DNA of 13,626 nucleotides from Flavobacteriales bacterium UBA3364 (lineage in GTDB: Bacteria > Bacteroidota > Bacteroidia > Flavobacteriales_F > PHOS-HE28), in contig DEQO01000169.1 in NCBI GenBank assembly GCA_002360495.1, positions 1 to 13,626 of the forward strand, written 5' to 3'. Of this stretch, positions 1-7,841 are shown in pieces; the first letter of the stretch is position 1, and each line of letters opens with the position of its first letter. The position numbers were made by a program, and so were the translations under genes. The notes below the pieces were generated by a model. The model saw only the letters and a program-made list of their open reading frames with translations, ran no database searches and was not told where the DNA came from.

Positions 1-1
1 A

Positions 2-328
2 GAGAGCGAACTCGCCGACACGCTCGCCGGCCTCGACGTCACGCTGCTGCCCTACCGCCTGCCGGACTATGCCGAGCGCGGCTCCTCGATGCTGTTCGAG
101 GCGGCCAACCACGGCCACCGCGTGCTGGCCACCGCCGGTTGCGGCTTCTCGGGCGAGATCGAGCGCTTCGGCCTGGGCAGCCTCTGCGACAGCAACCAGG
201 ACTTCGCCGATGCGCTGGCGGCTCTTGCCCGCGAGGCCAACCCACGGGCCAAGAGCGAGGCCGCGGCGGCCGAAGTGAAGGCGGCCAAGCCGGCCAAGAA
301 GGCGGCGAAAAAGGCCCCCAAAGCCTGA
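2..328 (+). CDS. Glycosyltransferase (GT4-like), C-terminal fragment with Lys/Ala-rich tail
   Basis: The gene enters from the left edge in the frame beginning at base 2 and ends at TGA 326-328, so only about 108 C-terminal residues are visible. They resemble the nucleotide-sugar-binding half of GT-B glycosyltransferases: a 'LLPYRLPDY' strand, then an E-x7-E element (Glu codons at 74-76 and 98-100, around 'RGSSMLFEA'), a 'VLATAGCG' strand and a 'FGLG' segment. In the GT4 family this region contacts the donor sugar nucleotide. The last roughly 25 residues are a low-complexity Ala/Lys tail ('KAAKPAKKAAKKAPKA'), probably disordered and basic. Composition is extreme: 28 of the first 30 codons end in G or C, against 23 of 30 in both porP and gldM (hand counts). 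The family call is inference from motifs; substrate and acceptor cannot be told. Confidence 0.6.
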   Translation, partial: ESELADTLAGLDVTLLPYRLPDYAERGSSMLFEAANHGHRVLATAGCGFSGEIERFGLGSLCDSNQDFADALAALAREANPRAKSEAAAAEVKAAKPAKKAAKKAPKA

Positions 329-557
329 TCTACCCGTCAGGTCGACCCGTGCAGGTCGGTCCAACTCCCTGTGGAAGGGGCCAGGGGAGAGGCCACATTG
401 ACCGCCCCCCTTTCCAACACCACTTTGTGGGCAGTTCCACACCGAGGTCATCGGTAGCCCCGTCGTTGTGGTCCGACCTTCGCCACACACGAACGGTCTC
501 ACTTCAGGAGTTTTTCTGATCGTCCGATCGTCTCATTTTCTGATCAACGGGATCGGC
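329..557. other. Intergenic region with a 10-bp direct repeat
   Basis: This 229-base gap lies between the glycosyltransferase stop and the chosen start of the arginase-fold gene. I see no convincing ORF and no clear TAnnTTTG box. It holds two copies of TTTTCTGATC, at 512-521 and 536-545, 24 bases apart start to start and just upstream of the next gene. It also holds an imperfect repeat around CAGGTCG (338-344 and 352-358). These could be protein-binding sites or chance. No strong terminator follows the glycosyltransferase; the G-rich/C-rich stretches near 373-417 pair only imperfectly. Confidence 0.4.
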
Positions 558-1727
558 ATGGACATCAGCATCTATTTCAAACCTTCCGAAAGGTTCGGCA
601 ACACGCGGCCGGAATGGCCGGCCAACAGTATCGGCGATGGCCTGGTGAGCCACACCACCAAAGGCTTTCCTGTACTGGAAGGTGCGCAGATCGCCCTGTT
701 CGGTGTGCTTGATGATCCCGGCCATGCCCGGCCCCGGGCCTGCGTGCATGCCCCGGATGCCATCAGGGAGGAGTTGTTCCGCCTGTACATGCCGAACGGC
801 AACATCAACATGGTGGATCTTGGCGATATCCACCCCGGTGCCAGTGCGGCCGATTCCCAACACGCGGTCGCGGAGACCCTGGCCGAACTGATGCGGATGA
901 ACATAGTGCCCATCCTGCTTGGCGGTGGACAAGGCCATACGTACTCCCAGTACCTCGCTTATGAGAAATTGGAGCGTACGGCCAATCTGGTCTGCATCGA
1001 TGCCCGTTTCGACCTTGGTGATCCTGGACAAGGACTGGCCGAAAGCAGCTACCTGAGCCACATCGTACTGCGCCAACCGAACTACCTGTTCAACTACAGT
1101 AACCTTGGGTTCCAGACCTATCTGGTGGACCAGCCCGGGATCGAGTTGATGGACAAGCTGTTCTTCGATGCTCATCGCCTGGGCGAATTGCGCGCGAACA
1201 TGGCCGACGCCGAACCGGTGATGCGGAACGGCGATAGCCTGAGCGTTGACATGAGCGCCGTGCGCCGCAGTGATGCCCCGGGCACCAGTCGTCCAGGACC
1301 CAATGGCTTCCACGGCGAGGAGATCTGCCAACTGATGCGCTACGCCGGGGTAAGCGAGAAGATCACCTCGGTCGGCATCTATGAAATGGACCCCACGACG
1401 GACCAGGACAGCGTTACCGCCCAATTGGCGGCCCAGATGGTCTGGTGTTTCCTGGATGGTTTCCGCAGCCGCACCAATGATCTGCCATGGTTGGACCGCA
1501 AACGGTTCACCCGGTTCCGCATCCCGATCCGGGGTCATGAGCAGGAACTGGTCTTCTACAAGAGCACCGTCAGTGACCGATGGTGGATGGACATCCCGTA
1601 CAAGGCCGAACAAGAGGCCAGATTCGAAAGGCACCACTTGGTCCCTTGTTCGTATTCCGACTATCGGATGGCTTGCCGCGAAGAGGTGCCCGACCGCTGG
1701 TGGCGCACCTTCCAGAAGCTTTCGTAG
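558..1727 (+). CDS. Arginase/formimidoylglutamase-fold protein with degenerate metal site
   Basis: This is a 389-residue protein from ATG 558 (MDISIYFKP...); the reading frame is open further upstream, but this start gives the N-terminus I associate with the Bacteroidota family. It matches the ureohydrolase (arginase/agmatinase/formimidoylglutamase) superfamily in motif order. 'LGGGQGHTY' (Gly122-Gln125) stands where GGxH is expected, 'DARFD' (148-152) where DAHxD is expected, and 'SVDMSAVRRSDAPG' (from Ser229) where SxDxDxxDPxxAPG is expected. Of the six classical Mn ligands, Asp148, Asp152 and Asp231 remain, while the two His are Gln125 and Arg150 and one Asp is Ser233. Hydrolysis of arginine or formimidoylglutamate by the usual two-metal mechanism is therefore doubtful. 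It ends in TAG 155 bases before porP. Family membership is well supported; function is unknown. Confidence 0.8.
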   Translation: MDISIYFKPSERFGNTRPEWPANSIGDGLVSHTTKGFPVLEGAQIALFGVLDDPGHARPRACVHAPDAIREELFRLYMPNGNINMVDLGDIHPGASAADSQHAVAETLAELMRMNIVPILLGGGQGHTYSQYLAYEKLERTANLVCIDARFDLGDPGQGLAESSYLSHIVLRQPNYLFNYSNLGFQTYLVDQPGIELMDKLFFDAHRLGELRANMADAEPVMRNGDSLSVDMSAVRRSDAPGTSRPGPNGFHGEEICQLMRYAGVSEKITSVGIYEMDPTTDQDSVTAQLAAQMVWCFLDGFRSRTNDLPWLDRKRFTRFRIPIRGHEQELVFYKSTVSDRWWMDIPYKAEQEARFERHHLVPCSYSDYRMACREEVPDRWWRTFQKLS

Positions 1728-1784
1728 CCCGGTTACCCCCCATCGATCGGCTTGGGAACCCTATTCCTCGGCGAGGATCCGGTA

Positions 1785-1814
1785 TTTGGTCGGTTCGGAA
1801 TGTTGTTATATTGG
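1785..1814 (+). promoter_or_regulatory. Candidate Bacteroidota promoter for the porP-gldKLMN operon
   Basis: A TTTG at 1785-1788 is followed, after 18 bases, by TATATTGG at 1807-1814. This fits the Bacteroidota -33/-7 arrangement (TTTG, about 19 bases, TAnnTTTG) with one mismatch in the -7 box. Transcription would begin near 1820, leaving an untranslated leader of about 60 bases before the porP ATG. It sits in the 154-base gap after the arginase-fold gene, the natural place for the operon promoter. Confidence 0.45.
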
Positions 1815-1881
1815 CGCCGGTTCTGGAAATGGACCTGGGGGTATGTCATCCCCAAAACGGGCGGAAAAGAACGAAACACGA

Positions 1882-2814
1882 ATGAGGGGGATACTTACCG
1901 CAGTGGTCAGTGTGGTCGTGGCGAGCGCTTCGTTCGCGCAGCAGGACCCGCAACTGACGCAATACATGTTCGATCGCCTGTCGATCAACCCGGCCGTCGC
2001 TGGGACCACAGGCCAATTGTGTGCCACGGGTTTCTACCGCCAGCAATGGAGCGGGTTCGATGGGGCGCCGAAGACAGGATTGATCAACGCGCACATGCCC
2101 ATCGCCAAGATCAGCAGTGGGGTGGGCTTGAGCTTCTACTTCGATGAGCTCGGCCAACAGAAGAGCAACTTCGTGCGCGCCAGCTACTCATACCACCGGA
2201 AGATCGGTGTGGGGACCTTGGGCATCGGGCTGTCCGCTGGCTTGCTGGCTCATTCCTTGGGCAATGACTGGGTGGCCCGTGACCCTGTAGCCGATGACGC
2301 CGCCATCCCTGGTAATGGCCAAAGCGACTCCAAGTTCGACATGTCCGCTGGTCTTTACTATACCAGCCCCACATTCTGGATCGGGATCTCGAGCACCCAC
2401 CTGACCGAGCCGGAACTCAGCGATGTGAGCATCGCATCGGTCCGTCACTACTGGGTACAAGCGGGATATGACTGGGCGATCAAGGGCGACAAGAAGTATG
2501 TTCTGCAGCCTTCTACCTTGATCAAGAGCGACGGGACCTCCACCCAGTTGGACCTGAACGCCACCTTCCTCTATAATAACCAAGTGTGGCTGGGCGTTTC
2601 GTACAGGACGGAGGATGCCATCGCCCCCATGCTCGGCTACCAGTACCAGATGCCGAACAAGAAGTCGATGTTGAAGATCGGTTACAGTTATGACGTGACC
2701 ACCTCCCGCCTGAAGAACTACAGTAGTGGCAGCCATGAGATCATGCTGAACTACTGCGTCCTGCTCGAGAAAAAGCCGGACCTGCAGATCTACAAGAACG
2801 TAAGGTTCCTCTAA
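1882..2814 (+). CDS. porP: PorP/SprF family type IX secretion outer-membrane protein
   Basis: This is a 310-residue protein. The start at 1882 is chosen because it yields a clean signal peptide: hydrophobic residues 4-18 and a likely cut after Ala19 (SFA/Q). The frame is open upstream but codes for nothing sensible there. Right after the cut comes the family hallmark 'QDPQLTQYMFDRLSINPA', and the C-terminus has the typical amphipathic beta-strand pattern ('HEIMLNYCVLLEKKPDLQ') of the PorP_SprF family. Such proteins are outer-membrane beta-barrels linked to the GldK/GldN ring and to secretion or attachment of T9SS cargo such as adhesins. The order porP-gldK-gldL-gldM-gldN matches the porPKLMN operon of Porphyromonas gingivalis. 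Genomes often hold several paralogs, so equivalence to the single PorP of P. gingivalis is not assured. Confidence 0.9.
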   Translation: MRGILTAVVSVVVASASFAQQDPQLTQYMFDRLSINPAVAGTTGQLCATGFYRQQWSGFDGAPKTGLINAHMPIAKISSGVGLSFYFDELGQQKSNFVRASYSYHRKIGVGTLGIGLSAGLLAHSLGNDWVARDPVADDAAIPGNGQSDSKFDMSAGLYYTSPTFWIGISSTHLTEPELSDVSIASVRHYWVQAGYDWAIKGDKKYVLQPSTLIKSDGTSTQLDLNATFLYNNQVWLGVSYRTEDAIAPMLGYQYQMPNKKSMLKIGYSYDVTTSRLKNYSSGSHEIMLNYCVLLEKKPDLQIYKNVRFL

Positions 2815-2939
2815 GAGACCGAAACCCAGTAACCCAAACTGCCGTACTCAGCCTTGTCTAAAGCGTGCTCGCTTACCCGACGCGTTGGACGACAGGGGTC
2901 CCTGCAAGGAAAAGATCGGAACGGCAAAACAGGAAGAAC

Positions 2940-4292
2940 ATGGAACGTCCCATAGTGTATCTCTGCGCCATCGGCCTGCTGGCGAGTTGCGGCGGTGGTG
3001 GCCAGGGGCAATTGATCGGCGTCCAAGGACGACCCGGTTGGTATGAGGTGGATCCGTACGGGATGAACTACATCCCCATGGGTTCCTATATCATGGGTCC
3101 CAGCGATCAGGATGTGCCCTACGCCACCAACAGCAAGAGCAAGACCGTTTCGGTACAGGCCTTCTACATCGACCAGACGGAGATCACGAACAACGAGTAT
3201 CGCCAGTTCGTCATGTACGTGCGTGATTCCATCGCGAAACGTATCCTGGGCGACGAGGATATCGGTGAGCACGTGATCACGGAGGACGAGTTCGGCGAGG
3301 AGATCGATCCGCCGATCATCAACTGGCGCGAGCGGATCAATTGGTATGGAGATGAAGAACGGGAGGCCTTGGCCGACATGTTCCTGAGCGAGAGTGAGCA
3401 GTTCTACCGCCGCAAGGAGGTCGATACCCGCAAGCTGATGTTCGAGTATTACTGGATCGATCTGAAGGAAGCGGCCCGCAAGGCGAACAACGCCCGCGAC
3501 CTGGACCTCAGCTACACCAACGTGAAGGGACAGAACAACGCCATCCGTGGGCATAGCGACCGTTCCAAATTCATCATCAAGGAGATCATCAACGTGTACC
3601 CGGACACCTTGGTGTGGGTGCATGATTTCACCTACTCGTTCAACGAGCCGATGACCGAGAACTATTTCTGGCACCCGGCCTATGACGAGTACCCTGTCGT
3701 GGGCGTTACTTGGCAGCAAGCCAATGCCTTCAACGTGTGGCGTACCCAGTTGATGAACAGCTGGTTGGAGAGCAATGGTGAGGCGTTCGTCAACCGTTTC
3801 CGCCTGCCGACGGAGGCCGAGTGGGAGTACGCAGCCCGTGGTGGTCTGGATCAGGCCCCCTTCCCTTGGGGCGGTCCTTATGTGCGGAACCGGCAGGGTT
3901 GCTTCCTGGGCAATTTCAAACCGCTCCACGGCAACTACGTGGATGATGGCGGCTTCCATACCGTGCCTGTGGACAGTTACACACCGAACGACTACGGCTT
4001 GTACAGTATGGCAGGCAACGTGGCCGAGTGGACCAGCACCGCCTTCGATGAGAGCGTGTACGACTTCGATCACGACCTCAACCCGGAGTACAGCTACGAT
4101 GCACTCATGAACGATCCACCCTCGCTCAAGCGCAAGGTGATCCGCGGGGGATCGTGGAAAGACATCGGCTATTACATGCAGACCGGTACACGCAGCTACG
4201 AATACCAGGATACCACCAAGGCCTACATCGGCTTCCGGTCGGTGATGACCTTCCTGGGCCGCGGCAAGGCTGTGAACGCAGAGGACCTCTAG
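2940..4292 (+). CDS. gldK: GldK (PorK), T9SS ring lipoprotein with FGE-like domain
   Basis: This is a 450-residue protein from ATG 2940, with a lipoprotein signal peptide whose lipobox L14-A-S-C17 marks Cys17 as the lipidated residue. The remainder is a formylglycine-generating-enzyme-like (FGE-sulfatase) fold: 'PMGSYIMG' and 'VSVQAFYIDQTEITNNEY' at the N-terminal side, 'RLPTEAEWEYAARGG' from residue 288, 'GNVAEWTS' from 359, 'GGSW' at 403-406 and 'YIGFRSV' near the end. The active-site cysteines of true FGE that follow the RGGSW motif are absent; Asp and Tyr stand there, so the domain is structural, as in other GldK proteins. GldK forms the periplasmic ring with GldN under the outer membrane. 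The gap to porP is 125 bases and to gldL 96 bases, consistent with one operon with spacers. Confidence 0.95.
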   Translation: MERPIVYLCAIGLLASCGGGGQGQLIGVQGRPGWYEVDPYGMNYIPMGSYIMGPSDQDVPYATNSKSKTVSVQAFYIDQTEITNNEYRQFVMYVRDSIAKRILGDEDIGEHVITEDEFGEEIDPPIINWRERINWYGDEEREALADMFLSESEQFYRRKEVDTRKLMFEYYWIDLKEAARKANNARDLDLSYTNVKGQNNAIRGHSDRSKFIIKEIINVYPDTLVWVHDFTYSFNEPMTENYFWHPAYDEYPVVGVTWQQANAFNVWRTQLMNSWLESNGEAFVNRFRLPTEAEWEYAARGGLDQAPFPWGGPYVRNRQGCFLGNFKPLHGNYVDDGGFHTVPVDSYTPNDYGLYSMAGNVAEWTSTAFDESVYDFDHDLNPEYSYDALMNDPPSLKRKVIRGGSWKDIGYYMQTGTRSYEYQDTTKAYIGFRSVMTFLGRGKAVNAEDL

Positions 4293-4388
4293 ACCAAGGA
4301 ATCAACGGGCGTTACGGAACCAGGACGACCGCATTCATACTTTTCGGGACGAACCACTCAGAAGAACCAAAAAACGCAAGGACGAACG

Positions 4389-5180
4389 ATGAAACCAGGC
4401 AGCAAGAAGTGGAAGAACTTCATGGCCAAGTTGTACGGGATCGGTGCAGCGGTCGTGATCGTAGGTGCTCTTTTCAAGATCCAGCACTGGCCGTTCGCGA
4501 GCTTTTTCCTCATTCTCGGTCTTAGTACCGAGGCGATCATCTTCTTCTTCTCCGCATTCGAACCGCCGCATGAGGATCCCGATTGGAGTCTTGTGTACCC
4601 CGAACTTGCCACCGGCGAGCGTGCCGAGGGAGAAGAGTTCAAGAAGGAGGACCAGCGCTCGATCACCGAGCAGTTGGACGATATGCTCGAAAGCGCCAAG
4701 ATCGAACCGGAACTCATCGCCAGCTTGGGTGATGGTATGCGCTCACTGAGCGACCAGGCCAAGCAGATGGGAGAGATCACCGGTGCGGCTTCCGCGACGA
4801 ACGAGTACGCGAACAGCCTGAAGGACGCGTCCACGAAGGTGAGCTCCTTGAGCGATAGCTATGCCAAGGCAAGCGAAAGCCTCGTGGGTCTGATGGACAA
4901 CGTGGATGCAGGTCGAAATGCCGGCGAGAGCCTGCAGAAGATGGGCCAGAACCTCAGTGCCTTGAACGAAATGTACGAACTGCAACTGCGCAGCAGCCGC
5001 GAAAAGCTCGAGGCCGCCAACCAGATGTTCGAGGGCATGGGCGAGATGATGACGAACCTGAAGAACTCGGTGGACGACACCAAGCGTTACAAGGAGAACA
5101 TCGCCGTGCTCAGCGACAACCTCGCCAAACTGAACACCGTGTACGGCAATATGCTCGCCGCAATGACCGTGCGCGGCTGA
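4389..5180 (+). CDS. gldL: GldL (PorL), inner-membrane T9SS/gliding motor subunit
   Basis: This is a 263-residue protein starting MKPGSKKWKNFMAKLYG. Two transmembrane helices lie at about residues 15-32 and 36-57, separated by the short 'KIQHWP' turn. Charged residues inside or flanking the helices (Lys30, His33, Glu48, Glu58) are the kind this family uses for proton-driven rotation. Cryo-EM work on Flavobacterium shows a GldL pentamer around a GldM dimer as the motor. The long C-terminal part (about 60-263) is acidic and helical with heptad-like stretches, for example 'LSDNLAKLNTVYGNML' near the end, and is expected to be cytoplasmic. It is the only gldL in the window, although two gldM genes are present. 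The gap to gldM is 45 bases. Confidence 0.95.
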   Translation: MKPGSKKWKNFMAKLYGIGAAVVIVGALFKIQHWPFASFFLILGLSTEAIIFFFSAFEPPHEDPDWSLVYPELATGERAEGEEFKKEDQRSITEQLDDMLESAKIEPELIASLGDGMRSLSDQAKQMGEITGAASATNEYANSLKDASTKVSSLSDSYAKASESLVGLMDNVDAGRNAGESLQKMGQNLSALNEMYELQLRSSREKLEAANQMFEGMGEMMTNLKNSVDDTKRYKENIAVLSDNLAKLNTVYGNMLAAMTVRG

Positions 5181-5225
5181 TCATCGCAAGCAACAAGGAA
5201 CCTGCTAAAGACCTGTTGAAAACAG

Positions 5226-6866
5226 ATGGCCAGCGGTAAACAGACGCCTCGACAGGCGATGATCAACATGATGTACTTGGTGCTTACGGCGCTATTGGCG
5301 CTGAACGTATCCAAGGAGATCCTGGACAGTTTCGTGACGGTGAACAACGGCCTGGAGAACACCAAGCTGTCGCTCAACGACAAGATGACCGCCCAGTATT
5401 CCAGCTTCGAGTCCTACGCCAAGGAGAACGCCGCCAAGTATGGCGCCGCTTGGAACGAGGCCAAGAAGATCGAGACCGCCGGTGCGGAGCTGATCGCCTA
5501 CATCGATTCCATCAAGGCCAAGGCCATCATCGCCGCCGAAGGGATCCCCTTCGACAGTGTGGTGCTGGGTGACGGCCGCATCATGGACCTCCAGAAGGTG
5601 AACAAGAAGGACAGCCACGATGAACTGACCAACCTGTTGATCGGTGATGAACCGGCCAAGCCCAAGGACGGTCCGTTCAGCGCGACCGAACTGCGCACCA
5701 AGCTCGAGGCGTTCCGTGACATGGTGAAGAACAGCCGTAAGGACGATAAGGACCTGAGCGCCGCTATGGACCGGATCTTCGACTTCTCCGATCGTCTGGA
5801 CGCCTCCGGTACGAACAACAACTGGCAGAGCATCAACTTCTACCACGTGCCCTTGGCGGCCGGTATTACCATCCTCAGCAAGATCCAGAGCGATGTACGC
5901 AACGCCGAAGGTGAAGTGGTGAAACGCATGATGGATGCCGTGGAAGGCAAGAGCTTCAAGTTCAACAAGCTCACCACCATCGTGAAGCCGTTGAGCAGCT
6001 ATGTGACCGTAGGCAGCAAGTACACAGCGGAGATCTTCCTCGGCGCCTATGACGACCAGAATGCTCCCGAGGTGTTCATCGCTGGTCCGGGTGCAACGGT
6101 GGATACCGTGGCCAAGAAGATCAATGGTGAGGCCATCAAACTTCCGATGAACGGAGCCAAGGCCCAATTGGAACAAATGGCTTCCGGAGCGGGTCTGAAG
6201 ACCGTGAAAGGGATCATCAAGTTCAAACCAGTGGGTGGCGAAGAGACCACCGAGGTGTTCGAGACCACCTATGAGGTGGCCGCTCCCAGCCTGGTGGTGA
6301 GCCCGCTCAAGATGAACGTGTTCTACCGCGGCGTTGACAACCCGGTGAGCGTGAGTGTCTCGGGATACAGCAACAAGGACATCGCCGCAACGGTGACCAA
6401 TGGCGCCCTTACCAAGTCCGCTGATGGATACATCATGCGCCCGGGCAAGGACGCCGAGGCCACCATCGGTGCCACCGTGACCAATCCCGACGGCTCCAAG
6501 AAGGCCATGCCTGGCATGAAGTTCCGCGTGAAGAACGTGCCCAACCCCCGGCCATATTTCGGCGGTAAGAGCGTGGATGATGAGAACATCAAGAAGGCCG
6601 AACTCACCGCAGCCGCTGGTGTGATCGCCAAGATGATCGACTTCGAGTTCGACCTCAAGTTCGAGGTGGTCGAATACAAGGTGACCATGATCGTGGGCGG
6701 CACTCCGTTGGAGAAAATGACCAAAGGTGCAGCCGTCAGCGGCGACATGAAGGAAATGTTCGCGAAGGCCAAACCCGGCCAGAAGATCTACATCGAGCAG
6801 ATCAAGGCCCGTGGCCCCGATGGCACTGTGCGGAACCTGGGTTCACTATCCTTCAAGGTGACCTGA
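5226..6866 (+). CDS. gldM: GldM (PorM), T9SS trans-periplasmic motor shaft
   Basis: This is a 546-residue protein. A short cytoplasmic N-terminus (MASGKQTPRQ) is followed by one transmembrane helix at about residues 12-28 ('MINMMYLVLTALLALNVSKE'), the most conserved part of the family. The long periplasmic part should contain the four GldM domains D1-D4. Family blocks include 'NNWQSINFYHVPLAAG' near residue 198, 'SPLKMNVFYRGVDNP' near 360 and 'KKAELTAAAGVIAKM' near 457. GldM dimers couple rotation of GldL in the inner membrane to the GldK/GldN ring. The gene ends 15 bases before gldN, so the two are almost certainly co-transcribed. A second, diverged gldM lies at 11662-13284. Confidence 0.96.
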   Translation: MASGKQTPRQAMINMMYLVLTALLALNVSKEILDSFVTVNNGLENTKLSLNDKMTAQYSSFESYAKENAAKYGAAWNEAKKIETAGAELIAYIDSIKAKAIIAAEGIPFDSVVLGDGRIMDLQKVNKKDSHDELTNLLIGDEPAKPKDGPFSATELRTKLEAFRDMVKNSRKDDKDLSAAMDRIFDFSDRLDASGTNNNWQSINFYHVPLAAGITILSKIQSDVRNAEGEVVKRMMDAVEGKSFKFNKLTTIVKPLSSYVTVGSKYTAEIFLGAYDDQNAPEVFIAGPGATVDTVAKKINGEAIKLPMNGAKAQLEQMASGAGLKTVKGIIKFKPVGGEETTEVFETTYEVAAPSLVVSPLKMNVFYRGVDNPVSVSVSGYSNKDIAATVTNGALTKSADGYIMRPGKDAEATIGATVTNPDGSKKAMPGMKFRVKNVPNPRPYFGGKSVDDENIKKAELTAAAGVIAKMIDFEFDLKFEVVEYKVTMIVGGTPLEKMTKGAAVSGDMKEMFAKAKPGQKIYIEQIKARGPDGTVRNLGSLSFKVT

Positions 6867-6881
6867 TCCAAATACGGAACC

Positions 6882-7745
6882 ATGATGAGTACCTGCAAGA
6901 ACATACTGACCATCGCCGCACTAGCGGTCGCTGGTCTCTGCTCCCCGGCCAACGCCGTGGCACAGACCGTGCTCGATGGTGCTTACATCAAGGAGCACAC
7001 GAAGACGAAACGCGTGGTCCCCTACACCCATATCCGCGAAGCGGATGTGATGTGGTTCCGCCGTGTTTGGCGCACCGTGGACCTGCGCGAGAAGATGAAC
7101 CACCCGTTGTATTTCCCGACGGAGTCCATCAACGATCGCAAGAGCCTTTTCGATGTGATCAAGCAGGGCCTGTTGGTGGACGGTTCCATCACCGCTTACG
7201 ATCCAGGCCCTCTGGCCGATGACGATGAATTCAAGAAGCCCCTGCTGGCCACGGACCTCAAAGAGATGTTCACCCGCATCGACAGCCAGTACACCGAATC
7301 GCTGACGACCGGTGATATGGAACTGGTGGTGCAGGAGATCCCCTTGGAAAGCGCGGAGATCAAGCAGTACGTCATCAAGGAGGACTGGATCTTCGATAAG
7401 CAGCGCAGCACGATGGACATCCGCATCATCGGCATCGCCCCGATGAAGGAGGTGAAGGGTGATGACGGTGAGGTCCGCGGTTACCGCCCGCTCTTCTGGT
7501 TGTACTACCCGGAGTGCCGTTACGTATTCGCCAATTGGGATTCGTTCAACCGCGAGAACGATGCTGAGCGCCGCAGCTTCGAGGATATCTTCTGGAAACG
7601 CCAGTTCAGTAGCTACATCACCAAGTGGAGCAACGTGTACGACCGTGGTATCAACGAGTACAAGACCGGTCTGGATGCTTTGCTGGAAGGAGAGGAGATC
7701 AAGCAACAACTCTTTGAGTTCGAGCACGACCTCTGGAATTTCTGA
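6882..7745 (+). CDS. gldN: GldN (PorN), T9SS periplasmic ring protein, operon copy
   Basis: This is a 287-residue protein; ATG 6882 and ATG 6885 are both usable starts. The N-terminus is a Sec signal peptide with a likely cut after Ala27 (NAVA/Q). The mature start 'TVLDGAYIKEHT' and the blocks 'READVMWFRRVWRTVDLRE', 'SLFDVIKQGLL', 'ITAYDPGP', 'KEDWIFDKQRS', 'RPLFWLYYPECRYVFANW' and 'SNVYDRGINEYKTGLDALL' define the GldN/PorN family. GldN assembles with the lipoprotein GldK into the large ring beneath the outer membrane and is touched by GldM. It sits 15 bases after gldM and just before a strong terminator, so it closes the main operon. Of the three gldN genes here it is the best candidate for the orthologue of canonical gldN. 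Confidence 0.95.
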   Translation: MMSTCKNILTIAALAVAGLCSPANAVAQTVLDGAYIKEHTKTKRVVPYTHIREADVMWFRRVWRTVDLREKMNHPLYFPTESINDRKSLFDVIKQGLLVDGSITAYDPGPLADDDEFKKPLLATDLKEMFTRIDSQYTESLTTGDMELVVQEIPLESAEIKQYVIKEDWIFDKQRSTMDIRIIGIAPMKEVKGDDGEVRGYRPLFWLYYPECRYVFANWDSFNRENDAERRSFEDIFWKRQFSSYITKWSNVYDRGINEYKTGLDALLEGEEIKQQLFEFEHDLWNF

Positions 7746-7765
7746 TCGTGTCAGGACAATGCTTG

Positions 7766-7797
7766 GAAGCCCCGTTCGTCGGGGCTTCTTCTTTTTT
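7766..7797 (+). terminator. Rho-independent terminator closing the porP-gldKLMN operon
   Basis: A perfect 9-bp stem (GAAGCCCCG at 7766-7774, CGGGGCTTC at 7780-7788) with a five-base loop is followed by TTCTTTTTT up to 7797. It begins 20 bases after the gldN stop. It separates the operon from the second gldN-like gene, which must depend on read-through or its own promoter. Confidence 0.9.
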
Positions 7798-7841
7798 CAG
7801 CATTGGAGGCACTGGATCGGGAAGGTGATCGTTCGAATGGT

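Noticed and set aside
504..1637. Long open frame on the - strand opposite the arginase-fold gene, and similar ones at 2811-4073, 5292-6176, 8645-9841 and 12028-12888
   Set aside because: They mirror strongly supported + strand genes, have no recognisable domains, and arise from codon bias in GC-rich genes that removes antisense stops.
1381..1881. Extended N-terminus for the porP frame
   Set aside because: It would overlap the arginase-fold gene, encodes low-quality sequence, and would bury the clear signal peptide starting at 1882.
2940..4292. gldK as a working formylglycine-generating enzyme
   Set aside because: The fold motifs are present but the active-site cysteines after RGGSW are missing, and the lipobox and operon position fit GldK.
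4338..4345. TACTTTTC as an internal promoter before gldL
   Set aside because: It has one mismatch to TAnnTTTG at the conserved G and no -33 TTTG; the gene order favours transcription from upstream.
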